DNA from: Coriobacteriia bacterium
GTDB lineage: Bacteria > Actinomycetota > Coriobacteriia > Coriobacteriales > Eggerthellaceae
Length of the DNA: 64,000 nucleotides
Assembly (NCBI GenBank): GCA_030530215.1
Contig: JAUMVJ010000003.1
Location: forward strand, 122,041 to 186,040
Direction: 5' to 3'
Shown here: one piece after another, positions 7,693-15,764 of the stretch
How the letters are laid out: each line of letters begins with the position of its first letter
Position numbering within the stretch: the first letter of the stretch is position 1
The notes under the pieces: model-generated
Databases searched by the model: none
The model's input: the letters and a program-made list of their open reading frames with translations, nothing else
Told to the model about the DNA's origin: nothing
Program-made: the position numbers and the translations under genes

Positions 7693-10600
7693 ATGGTTTC
7701 CCGTGTCTACGTTGAGAAGAAGTCCGGATTCGACGTCGAGGCCAAGCAACTCTTCAACGAGCTGCGCACCATCCTCGGCATCGAGGCTTTAACCGGTTTG
7801 CGCCTGATCAACCGCTATGACGTCGAGGGCATCGACGCCGAGCTGTTCGAGCAGTGCGTCCCCACGGTTTTCAGCGAGCCTCAGTCCGATGAGGTTTCCT
7901 ACGACATGCCTGAAATTGGCGACGCGCACCTGTTCGCCGTCGAGTTCTTGCCCGGCCAGTTTGACCAGCGCGCTGCCTCGGCTTCCGAGTGCATCCAACT
8001 CATCAGCCAGGGCGAGCGCCCCGATGTTCTTTCGGCAACCCTCTACGTGCTTGAAGGTGCGCTGAGCCAGGAAGACGTTGATGCCATCAAGCACTACGTC
8101 ATCAACCCGATCGAGGCGCGCGAGGCATCCCTTGATGCGCGCGAGACCTTGAAGATGGACTACCCCGTGCCTGGCAAGGTCGAGGTCATTGAAGGCTTCA
8201 CCGAGCTTGACGAAGCCGGCCTTCAGTCTTTCATCAGCGAGCGCGGCCTTGCGATGGACCTGGCCGACATTGCCTTCTTCCAGAGCTACTTCCGCGACAC
8301 CGAGCATCGTAACCCCACCATTACCGAGGTGAAGATGGTCGACACTTATTGGTCGGACCACTGCCGTCATACCACCTTCGGTACGGTGCTCACCGATGTT
8401 GAGATCGACGACCCCAAGGTCAAGGCGGCCTACGACAAGTACCTTGAGATGCGTCATGAGCTTGGCCGCGACGACCGCGACATCTGCCTGATGGACATGG
8501 GCACCATCGGCGCTAAGTACCTGAAATCTAAGGGCATCCTGAAGAACCTCGACGAATCCGACGAGATCAACGCCTGCACCGTCAAGGTGAAGGTCGACGT
8601 CGATGGCGAGGAGCAGGATTGGCTCTACCTTTTCAAGAACGAAACTCACAACCATCCCACCGAGATCGAACCCTTCGGCGGCGCAGCTACCTGCGTCGGC
8701 GGCGCCATCCGCGACCCACTTTCCGGTCGCGCTTACGTGTACCAGTCGATGCGCGTGACGGGCGCAGCCGATCCTTTGGTTCCGGTGTCCGAAACCATCG
8801 AGGGCAAGCTGCCTCAGCGCAAGCTCTGCACCACCGCTGCTGCCGGCTTCTCTAGCTACGGCAACCAGATTGGCTTGGCAACTGGTCAGGTTCACGAGCT
8901 TTACCATCCGGGATATGCCGCCAAGCGCATGGAAATCGGCGCTCTGGTTGCGGCGGTTCCCGCAAGTCATGTGGTGCGTGAGGTTCCCGCCCCCGGCGAC
9001 GTGGTTATCCTGCTCGGTGGCCGCACCGGCCGCGATGGCATCGGCGGCGCCACCGGTTCTTCCAAGGCGCACAACCTCGATTCGCTTGAGGAATGCGGCG
9101 CCGAGGTGCAGAAGGGCAATGCGCCCGTCGAGCGCAAGATCCAGCGCTTGTTCCGTCGCAAGGAGGCAACCACCCTCATCAAGCGCTGCAACGACTTCGG
9201 TGCCGGTGGCGTTTCCGTTGCCGTGGGCGAGCTTGCCGACGGCGTTCGCGTGAACCTTAACGCTGTTCCCAAGAAGTACGAAGGCCTCGACGGCACCGAG
9301 CTGGCCATCGCAGAGTCCCAGGAGCGCATGGCCGTCGATGTTGCGGCCAAGGACGCCGAGCGCTTCATCGAGCTTGCTCACGAGGAAAACCTCGAGGCAA
9401 CCATCATCGCCGAGGTCACCGACGACATGCGCGTGCGTATGCTCTGGAACGATGACGCGATCATCGACGTTTCGCGTGAGTTCCTGGCATCCAACGGCGC
9501 TCCCAAGCACCAGGACGCCAAGGTGAGCGCGCCTGTAACTTACGCTCGCGATTGGGCGGGCTCCACGCTTTCCGAGAAGCTCGAGAGCTTGGTCACCGAT
9601 ATCAACGTTTCCTGCAACAAGGGCTTGGCGGAGCGCTTCGACTCCACCATCGGCGCGGCAACCGTGCTCATGCCCTTCGGCGGCAAGAACCAGCTCACGC
9701 CCACCATGGCGATGGCGGCCAAGCTACCCGTCCCCGGCGAAACCACTACCTGCTCGGGCATGGCATGGGGCTTCAACCCCTACCTTACCGAGGCCGACCA
9801 GTTCACCGGTTCCTACATTGCGGTCGTCGAATCGCTGGCGCGCATGGTCGCTGCCGGCTTTGAGCGCAAGAACCTCTACCTTTCCTTCCAGGAATACTTC
9901 GAGCGCCTGCGCAATGAGCCTGCGCGCTGGGGCAAGCCCGTTGCCGCCGTTCTTGGCAGCCTGATGGCTCAGCTTGATTACGGCGTCGGCTCCATCGGTG
10001 GCAAGGATTCCATGTCCGGTTCCTTCGAGGATCTGGACGTTCCTCCTACGCTGGTGAGCTTTGCTACCGGCTGCGGCACCGTCGAGCGCGTAACTTCCCC
10101 CGAATTCAAGGCGGCAGGCAGTCGCGTTGTTCTGATTGAGCCCTTGCGCGAGGAAGATGGCATCACTCCTGTGGCTACCTCCGAGCGCGAGGTCATGAAC
10201 CTCGTCGAGGCTTTGGTTGGCGCATCCGCCGCCACGGCTATCAGCACTCCCGGCTACGGCGGCTTGGCCGAGGCCACCTTCAAGCAGACCCTCGGCAACG
10301 GTATCGGCATTAAGCTTTCCGCCGACATCGAGGCCGACGACCTCTTTGCTCCCGCATACGGTTCCTTCATCGTCGAGCTGTCGCAAGACGCCGACATCGA
10401 GAAGATCGCTGCCGACGCGGGCGTTGATATCGAGGCCGCCTGTGTTTCCGAGTTCGGTACCACCACGGCTGCCTATGAGCTTGTTGCAGCTGGCGAGACC
10501 ATCGATTTGGCCCAGCTTCAGGAAGCATGGGAAGCCAAGATCGAGCCTGTGTTCCCGTACCGCGCTGCAGGTGATGAAGTTGAAGTCATCACCACCACCG

Positions 10601-11433
10601 AGCATCTGCCCCTTACCTATCGCGGCAGCTTGGCCGCCCCGCGCGTGGTTATTCCCGTGTTCCCGGGCACCAACTGCGAGTACGACACCGCCAAGGCTTT
10701 CGAGCGCGCCGGTGCCAAGGCCGAGGTCCTGGTGGTTAACAACCTCAATCCCAATGCAGTTCACGAATCCATCGAGAAGTTGGTTAGCTCCATTAAGAAC
10801 AGCCAGATCATCATGATTCCTGGCGGCTTCTCCGGCGGCGACGAGCCCGACGGTTCTGCCAAGTTCATCACGGCATTCTTCCGCAATCCTGCGGTTACTG
10901 AGGCTGTGCGCGACCTGCTGCAGAACCGTGATGGCCTGATGCTGGGCATCTGCAACGGCTTCCAGGCTTTGGTGAAGCTTGGTCTGGTGCCCTATGGCGA
11001 CATTCGCAGCATGGACGCCGAGTGCCCCACGCTCACCTTCAACACCATCGGTCGCCATCAGTCTCGCCTGGTGCGCACGCGCGTTTCCTCAAGCTTGAGC
11101 CCCTGGCTTAGCAAGACCAGCGTGGGCGACATCCACACCGTGGCCATTTCCAACGGCGAGGGTCGCTTCGTGGCCAGCCCTGAGCTTCTGGCCAAGCTTG
11201 CTGCCAACGGCCAGATCGCAACCCAGTACGTAGACGAGGCTGGCACCCCGAGCCTCGATCTGTCGGTCAATCCTTCCGGCTCGATGCTTGCCATCGAGGG
11301 CATCACCAGCCCCGATGGTCGCATCTTGGGCAAGATGGGTCATTCCGAGCGCTCCGGCCTCGGCCTGTACAAAAACGTCCCCGGCGATACTTACCAGCCC
11401 CTCATCGAGGGCGGCGTGGGCTACTTCCTGTAG
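7693..11433 (+). CDS. purL: FGAM synthase, single-chain PurL (clostridial type)
   Basis: Phosphoribosylformylglycinamidine synthase converts FGAR and glutamine to FGAM using ATP (purine step 4). At 1246 aa it fuses the PurL synthetase with a C-terminal class I glutamine amidotransferase (PurQ-like). Seen: KNETHNHPTEIEPFGGAATC with the catalytic His, two AIRS-type halves (GVGSIGGKDSMSG in the second), then a GATase domain from about residue 985 (PVFPGTNCEYDTA) with nucleophile Cys in MLGICNGFQAL and a C-terminal HSERSGLGLYKN. The start is the ATG at 7693 after GGAAGGAAGG; the longer frame lacks a site. Consistent with the single-chain form found in clostridia and some other Gram-positives. Confidence 0.95.
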   Translation: MVSRVYVEKKSGFDVEAKQLFNELRTILGIEALTGLRLINRYDVEGIDAELFEQCVPTVFSEPQSDEVSYDMPEIGDAHLFAVEFLPGQFDQRAASASECIQLISQGERPDVLSATLYVLEGALSQEDVDAIKHYVINPIEAREASLDARETLKMDYPVPGKVEVIEGFTELDEAGLQSFISERGLAMDLADIAFFQSYFRDTEHRNPTITEVKMVDTYWSDHCRHTTFGTVLTDVEIDDPKVKAAYDKYLEMRHELGRDDRDICLMDMGTIGAKYLKSKGILKNLDESDEINACTVKVKVDVDGEEQDWLYLFKNETHNHPTEIEPFGGAATCVGGAIRDPLSGRAYVYQSMRVTGAADPLVPVSETIEGKLPQRKLCTTAAAGFSSYGNQIGLATGQVHELYHPGYAAKRMEIGALVAAVPASHVVREVPAPGDVVILLGGRTGRDGIGGATGSSKAHNLDSLEECGAEVQKGNAPVERKIQRLFRRKEATTLIKRCNDFGAGGVSVAVGELADGVRVNLNAVPKKYEGLDGTELAIAESQERMAVDVAAKDAERFIELAHEENLEATIIAEVTDDMRVRMLWNDDAIIDVSREFLASNGAPKHQDAKVSAPVTYARDWAGSTLSEKLESLVTDINVSCNKGLAERFDSTIGAATVLMPFGGKNQLTPTMAMAAKLPVPGETTTCSGMAWGFNPYLTEADQFTGSYIAVVESLARMVAAGFERKNLYLSFQEYFERLRNEPARWGKPVAAVLGSLMAQLDYGVGSIGGKDSMSGSFEDLDVPPTLVSFATGCGTVERVTSPEFKAAGSRVVLIEPLREEDGITPVATSEREVMNLVEALVGASAATAISTPGYGGLAEATFKQTLGNGIGIKLSADIEADDLFAPAYGSFIVELSQDADIEKIAADAGVDIEAACVSEFGTTTAAYELVAAGETIDLAQLQEAWEAKIEPVFPYRAAGDEVEVITTTEHLPLTYRGSLAAPRVVIPVFPGTNCEYDTAKAFERAGAKAEVLVVNNLNPNAVHESIEKLVSSIKNSQIIMIPGGFSGGDEPDGSAKFITAFFRNPAVTEAVRDLLQNRDGLMLGICNGFQALVKLGLVPYGDIRSMDAECPTLTFNTIGRHQSRLVRTRVSSSLSPWLSKTSVGDIHTVAISNGEGRFVASPELLAKLAANGQIATQYVDEAGTPSLDLSVNPSGSMLAIEGITSPDGRILGKMGHSERSGLGLYKNVPGDTYQPLIEGGVGYFL

Positions 11434-11451
11434 TCTTCGCGGGAACCTTTC

Positions 11452-12312
11452 ATGGCTAGCTTGCAAGAAGAAATCGCAACCGGCGCGGCCTCCATCAAGG
11501 AGGGTCGCGCCGCCTTGCGTGCCGAGGTTAAAGAACTCAGGGCCCAGCTTGGCTTCGAGCAGAAGAGGGAAAAGAGCGCCAAAATCTGCGCCGAGCTTCT
11601 TGCGCGTATCGACCAGGCCCTGGCCGAGGAGCCATCCGCGGCCGTGTCTGCCGGCGTCGCGCCTGCCATCTCCGCCGCTGCCCCTGCCACACCCGTTGAG
11701 CCTGCTGCTACCCCTGCTGCACCAGCCACCGTTTCGAGCGCTACGCCATCCCGCAGCTTCAAGCTGGGCGTATATTCGGCCTTTTCCGACGAGGTCGACC
11801 TGGATCTGCTTATCCAGGGTGCCTACGAGCGCGGCGTGGAGGTTTCCTTCCCCTGTATGATGCACGATGCGCACGGCATTGCCGGCGCCTGCGAGCAGAC
11901 GATGGAGTTTCGCCGCATCTCGAAAGGCGACTACTTGGCAAGCGAGGAGGCCCTGGGCACAGGCGGTTCCACCCGCAAAACCGCACTTGCCGAAGGCGAG
12001 TCGGGCGTTCCCTTCTTGTTGCATCCCCTGCGCCGCTACCATCACGACAGCCCCGAACTTGCGAGCATGCCCTATGTTGCCGCCGACGAGCTCGATATGC
12101 TTGTGTGCCCCTGCGTCGCCTTCGACACGCAGGGCAATCGCTTGGGCTACGGCGCCGGCAACTACGATCGCTATCTAAGCCAGCTGCTCGAACCCGGGAC
12201 GCTTAACTTCGTGGCCGGGGTGCAGATTGTGGGCGTTGCTTTCGCCGAGCAGCAGGTGCCCAGCATTCCTGTCGAGGAGCACGACATTCCCCTTCCTTTC
12301 GTTTGGGCCTAA
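11452..12312 (+). CDS. 5-formyltetrahydrofolate cyclo-ligase with internal Ala/Pro insert
   Basis: Converts 5-formyl-THF to 5,10-methenyl-THF with ATP. Family marks: GYGAGNYDRYL near residue 232 (usual GYGGGYYDR), VAFAEQQVPSIPVEEHDIP at the end, and a helical N-terminal RAALRAEVKELRA. The length of 286 aa exceeds the usual 180-200. The excess comes from ~17 extra N-terminal residues and a ~40-residue Ala/Pro/Val low-complexity insert (about 60-102) between the first helix and the first core strand (KLGVYSAFSDEVD). It starts 18 bases after purL, so one-carbon and purine supply are probably co-transcribed. Catalytic motifs appear intact. Confidence 0.85.
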   Translation: MASLQEEIATGAASIKEGRAALRAEVKELRAQLGFEQKREKSAKICAELLARIDQALAEEPSAAVSAGVAPAISAAAPATPVEPAATPAAPATVSSATPSRSFKLGVYSAFSDEVDLDLLIQGAYERGVEVSFPCMMHDAHGIAGACEQTMEFRRISKGDYLASEEALGTGGSTRKTALAEGESGVPFLLHPLRRYHHDSPELASMPYVAADELDMLVCPCVAFDTQGNRLGYGAGNYDRYLSQLLEPGTLNFVAGVQIVGVAFAEQQVPSIPVEEHDIPLPFVWA

Positions 12313-12578
12313 AGCGCCGCTCTTCTTGCCGGAAGCAGTTTTTACGTCGCTAACTCCGAATTCCTGCGCTTGCGTGCGCTTTGGGCGCTCGTTTTTGGCA
12401 CCTTCCAGCTTGCCAAAGCCTGCACATGCCACGCGTACGCCTAAAGCGCCGAATCTAATCCAACAGAAATCCTTGTTTTGCCGAGCCTTGTATTAAGTTC
12501 TGGTATCGTTTGCCGCTTTATGCAGGTGAGCGTCGAGCCTATGGGGGATAATTAACTTCTAGCGAAAGGAAGCCTCTT

Positions 12579-13985
12579 ATGAACGATCAGAACAACCTGA
12601 CCGAAGAACTTAAAGCTCACGCGATTACGCAGGATGAAGATCTCCGCGAGGAAAAGAAGAAGATCTCCCTGTACAAGAACTTCATCGCCGTCAACTCGAT
12701 TGACCCCTCGCTTTACCAGCAGTACAACGTGAAGCGCGGTCTGCGCAATTCCGACTCCTCGGGCGTTATCGCAGGTGTCACCAACATTTCGAACGTTCAT
12801 GGTTACATGATCAGCGACGGCTTCAAGGTTGCCGACGAAGGCAAGCTGCTCATCCGCGGCTACGACCTGTACGATCTTCTTTCCGGCGACCCTACCAAGC
12901 GCTTTGGCTTTGAAGAGGTGGCCTATCTTCTTCTGATGGGCGAGCTTCCCACCAAGGAGCAGCTGGATTACTTCATTTCTGCGATCGACGCTCAGCGCGA
13001 CCTGCCCGAAGGCTTTACCGTCAACAAGATTCTCTCCACGCCAAGCCGCGACATCATGAACTTGCTTGCGCGCTCGGTTTTGACGCTCTACGCCAACGAC
13101 GACAATCCCGAGGATCGCTCTTTCGAGCACGAAATTCATACCGCAGTTAGCCTGCTGTCGCGCCTGCCCCGCATTTCGGTGCTTGCCTACTACGCCATGC
13201 GCTCGCATTACCACCGCGATACCATGGTGTACCACCACTTCCTCTATGGCGAGTCCACGGCCGAGACCATTCTTTCGGCCCTGCGCCCCGACCGCAAGTA
13301 CACTCCCGAGGAAGCGCGTATGCTCGACATCATGCTCGCACTCCATGCCGAGCATGGCGGCGGTAATAACTCTACCTTCACTTGCCGCGTGCTGACCTCG
13401 GCCGATACCGATGCTTACAGCGCCTACGCCGGAGCTATCGGCTCCTTGAAGGGCCGCAAGCACGGCGGTGCCAACCATCAGGTTGCTGCCATGCAGGAAG
13501 AAATTAAGCAGAACGTCGGCAACTGGGAAAACGACGACGAGGTTGCAAGCTACCTGGCTAAGATCCTGCGCAAGGAAGCCTACGACCATACCGGTTTGAT
13601 TTACGGCATGGGCCACGCGGTGTACACCAAATCGGATCCTCGCGCCATCGTTTTGAAGGAGTACGCGACCAAACTCGCCGCCGGCACCGAGTACGAGGCC
13701 GAGCTCAATCTGCTTAAGAGCATCGAGCGCCTGGCGCCCGAAGTTATTTTGGACGTGAAGGGCACCAAGAAGGACATGTGCGCCAACGTCGATATGTATT
13801 CGGGCTTCGTTTACCGCATGCTCGGCATCCCCGCCGACCTCATCACCCCGCTGTTCGCCTGCGGGCGCATGGCCGGTTGGGCGGCGCATCGCTTCGAAGA
13901 GCTTGTCTCGGGCAAGCGCATCATCCGCCCCGCATACAAAACGGCAACTGAGCCGCGCGCTTATCTGCCAATCGACAAGCGCTAA
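12579..13985 (+). CDS. Citrate synthase family protein
   Basis: Condenses oxaloacetate and acetyl-CoA. 468 aa with an N-terminal extension of about 75 residues before the canonical NVHGYMISDGFKVADEGKLLIRGYD. Conserved segments: LHAEHGGGNNSTFTCRV (active-site His), KGRKHGGANHQV, MGHAVYTKSDPRA (second His) and ADLITPLFACGRMAGWAAH (substrate Arg nearby). SD GAAAGGAAG before the ATG. A stand-alone gene with its own terminator, probably serving glutamate synthesis in an anaerobe with an incomplete cycle (inference). 2-methylcitrate synthase cannot be excluded, but no prp genes are near. Confidence 0.88.
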   Translation: MNDQNNLTEELKAHAITQDEDLREEKKKISLYKNFIAVNSIDPSLYQQYNVKRGLRNSDSSGVIAGVTNISNVHGYMISDGFKVADEGKLLIRGYDLYDLLSGDPTKRFGFEEVAYLLLMGELPTKEQLDYFISAIDAQRDLPEGFTVNKILSTPSRDIMNLLARSVLTLYANDDNPEDRSFEHEIHTAVSLLSRLPRISVLAYYAMRSHYHRDTMVYHHFLYGESTAETILSALRPDRKYTPEEARMLDIMLALHAEHGGGNNSTFTCRVLTSADTDAYSAYAGAIGSLKGRKHGGANHQVAAMQEEIKQNVGNWENDDEVASYLAKILRKEAYDHTGLIYGMGHAVYTKSDPRAIVLKEYATKLAAGTEYEAELNLLKSIERLAPEVILDVKGTKKDMCANVDMYSGFVYRMLGIPADLITPLFACGRMAGWAAHRFEELVSGKRIIRPAYKTATEPRAYLPIDKR

Positions 13986-14014
13986 GAGTCAAGCGTTTAT
14001 TGCGCATCGTTTTG

Positions 14015-14043
14015 AAGGCGGTCCAGGCTTGGGCCGCCTTTTT
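14015..14043 (+). terminator. Terminator after citrate synthase
   Basis: AAGGCGGTCC / GGGCCGCCTT stem (one T-G pair), 6-base loop, then TTTTT. Confidence 0.85.
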
Positions 14044-14116
14044 GCTAGAATCAGGGCACTAGTTAATCGCGTGCTCGCGCTGTGCGTCGTTTCTCTCGAC
14101 GCGGAAAGGGGAAGCA

Positions 14117-14443
14117 ATGGCTGACCAGGAAAACGACATCATCGAGATTGACGATGAGTCCTTGGAAGAAGAAGTTGGCGGCACCATTTTCCTGACCGAC
14201 GACGAGGACAACGAGGTTGAGGTTGAGCTTCTTGCCATCATCGAGACCGACGACGGCAAGAAGTACGTGGTCCTGCTTCCCGTCGAGGATGACGACAACG
14301 AGGTCATCATCATGGAGGTTGTCGAGGTCGAGGACGACGAGGCTCTGGAAGCCTACATTCCCGTCGAAGATGAAGAGGTCTTGAACGACGTCTTCGAGAT
14401 CTTCCGTGCAGAATTCGAAGACGTCATCGAGTTCGAGGACTAG
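14117..14443 (+). CDS. DUF1292 acidic protein
   Basis: 108 aa and extremely acidic (runs of Asp/Glu throughout). The pattern FLTDDEDNEVEVELLAIIETDDGKKYVVLLP is typical of DUF1292, small cytoplasmic proteins of Gram-positive bacteria often found near yqgF/alaS/mltG. Function is not established for the family. SD GGAAAGGGGA precedes the ATG. It has its own terminator, so it is probably monocistronic here. Confidence 0.85.
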   Translation: MADQENDIIEIDDESLEEEVGGTIFLTDDEDNEVEVELLAIIETDDGKKYVVLLPVEDDDNEVIIMEVVEVEDDEALEAYIPVEDEEVLNDVFEIFRAEFEDVIEFED

Positions 14444-14476
14444 CGGCATACGCCTGCTCGCAAGCATAAGCAAACA

Positions 14477-14512
14477 AAAAGAGCTGCCACACCAGGTGAC
14501 AGCTCTTTTTTT
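14477..14512. terminator. Bidirectional terminator
   Basis: AAAAAGAGCTG / CAGCTCTTTTT stem with an inner CCAC/GGTG pairing, A-run left and T-run right. It lies between the convergent DUF1292 and shikimate dehydrogenase genes. Confidence 0.88.
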
Positions 14513-14573
14513 GCGCCAAAACAGGAGTTCGATCGGCGCCTAAGCTAGGAATCTAGCCACTAGGAGCAAGGAT

Positions 14574-15446
14574 TTACTTCTCGGTGACGATGTCGCGGAT
14601 GTAGTCGATGTCCATGTCGATGTCGTACCACAGCTTCTCGCCGATGGCGCCCTGCCACAGCATCATGCCGATGCCGGGAGCAACAGGGTTGCCCAGTTCT
14701 TTGGCGGTCTTGATGAGCAGGGTCTCCTGGGGGTTGTATACGGTGTCGGCAACGAAGACGCCGGGCTTGATGTACTCAGCAGGGATGAGGGACTGGTCGT
14801 CCAGGGGCTTCATGCCCACCTTGGAGGCGTTAACCAGAACGTCGGCGTTCTCGCAGCATTCCTTAAGGGTGGCCTTGTCTTCAAGGTCGTGAACGTTGAT
14901 CACGCAGCCGGTTTCGGCGGAAACCTTTGCGGCACGCTCAACGGCGCCGTCGAAGAAGGCGTCCTTTGCGTTGAAGATGTCGATCTGGGCCATGCCGTCA
15001 AGCGCAGCCTGGACGAAGATGGCGGAGCCTGCGCCACCAGCGCCCATAAGAACCATCTTCTTGCCCTTGCACTCGAAGCCGCACTCCTTGAGGTTGCGCA
15101 TGAAGCCGGCACCGTCGGTGTTGTGGCCGGTGGACTTGCCGTCCTTGTTGACAACGCAGTTGACGGCGCCCATCAGGCGGGCAGCGTCGGTGAGCTCGTC
15201 AAGGTACTGGCCGATGGCCATCTTGTTGGGCATGGACACGTTGTAGCCATCGACGCCGGTGCGCTTGAAGGCCTCAACAACGTAGGGCAGATCTTCGGGC
15301 TCGGTTTCGAACACGATGTATGCAGCGTCAACGCCCTGCTGCGCAAAGGATGCGTTGTGCATTGCAGGGGACTGGGAGTGGCGAATGGGGTTTGCGATCA
15401 GGCCAACAAGGTGGGTGTGACCTGTGATGCGCTCGATTTCAGCCAT
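14574..15446 (-). CDS. Shikimate/quinate dehydrogenase (YdiB/AroE family)
   Basis: 290-residue NAD(P)-dependent dehydrogenase interconverting 3-dehydroshikimate/3-dehydroquinate and shikimate/quinate. Seen: N-terminal GLIANPIRHSQSPAMHN (substrate serines), NVSMPNK with the catalytic Lys, GHNTDGAGF with the catalytic Asp, nucleotide-binding GAGGAGSAI, and a C-terminal GIGMMLWQGA. The SMPNK form and the overall style resemble YdiB-like quinate/shikimate dehydrogenases more than classical AroE (TIPHK). SD GGAAAGGAAA before the ATG. No aromatic-pathway genes are adjacent, so whether it is biosynthetic or catabolic is open. Confidence 0.88.
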   Translation of the reverse strand: MAEIERITGHTHLVGLIANPIRHSQSPAMHNASFAQQGVDAAYIVFETEPEDLPYVVEAFKRTGVDGYNVSMPNKMAIGQYLDELTDAARLMGAVNCVVNKDGKSTGHNTDGAGFMRNLKECGFECKGKKMVLMGAGGAGSAIFVQAALDGMAQIDIFNAKDAFFDGAVERAAKVSAETGCVINVHDLEDKATLKECCENADVLVNASKVGMKPLDDQSLIPAEYIKPGVFVADTVYNPQETLLIKTAKELGNPVAPGIGMMLWQGAIGEKLWYDIDMDIDYIRDIVTEK

Positions 15447-15764
15447 GGAATTTCCTTTCCGAGGGCGGTTTTATGAACGTGTTTATCCTAGCGCGCATAA
15501 GCGGGAACCATGTTCGATTTGTTTAAACGCAAGTGGGCGTTTCTCAAATAAATTTTTTGGAGATCTTGGCGTTAGATGCGCAACTCGGCTTGGCCTCGGC
15601 TGCTCTCAATCGAGCGAAAGCATATTCTTAAGCGAAATCTCCCGTATGAGCATTATTATAGTAAGATAAAAACCTATACCAGAGATGGTATGCAGCTTTT
15701 AGAAAAGTTTAAGAAGCAAAAGATGGTATGTACTTGGATTTCATACCAAGAAGAGGGAGGCAAG
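15447..15764. other. AT-rich intergenic leader upstream of the pilin-domain adhesin
   Basis: 318 bases between divergent genes, clearly more AT-rich than the coding DNA. It contains an inverted repeat GGTATG/CATACC (15725-15730 and 15742-15747) just before the adhesin SD, and the decamer AGATGGTATG twice (15683, 15721). No convincing -35/-10 pair was found. The adhesin frame is open through 15576-15764, but the strong SD before 15765 argues against its use. Confidence 0.5.

Noticed and set aside
7789..11058. Long minus-strand open frames inside purL
   Set aside because: Shadows of a high-GC conserved gene; no start signals and no family resemblance.
12552..13889. Minus-strand 445-codon frame opposite citrate synthase
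   Set aside because: Antisense shadow with unusual composition; the plus strand has all citrate synthase motifs.
15576..15764. Upstream start for the pilin-domain adhesin
   Set aside because: The frame is open but the signal peptide and a strong SD place the start at 15765.
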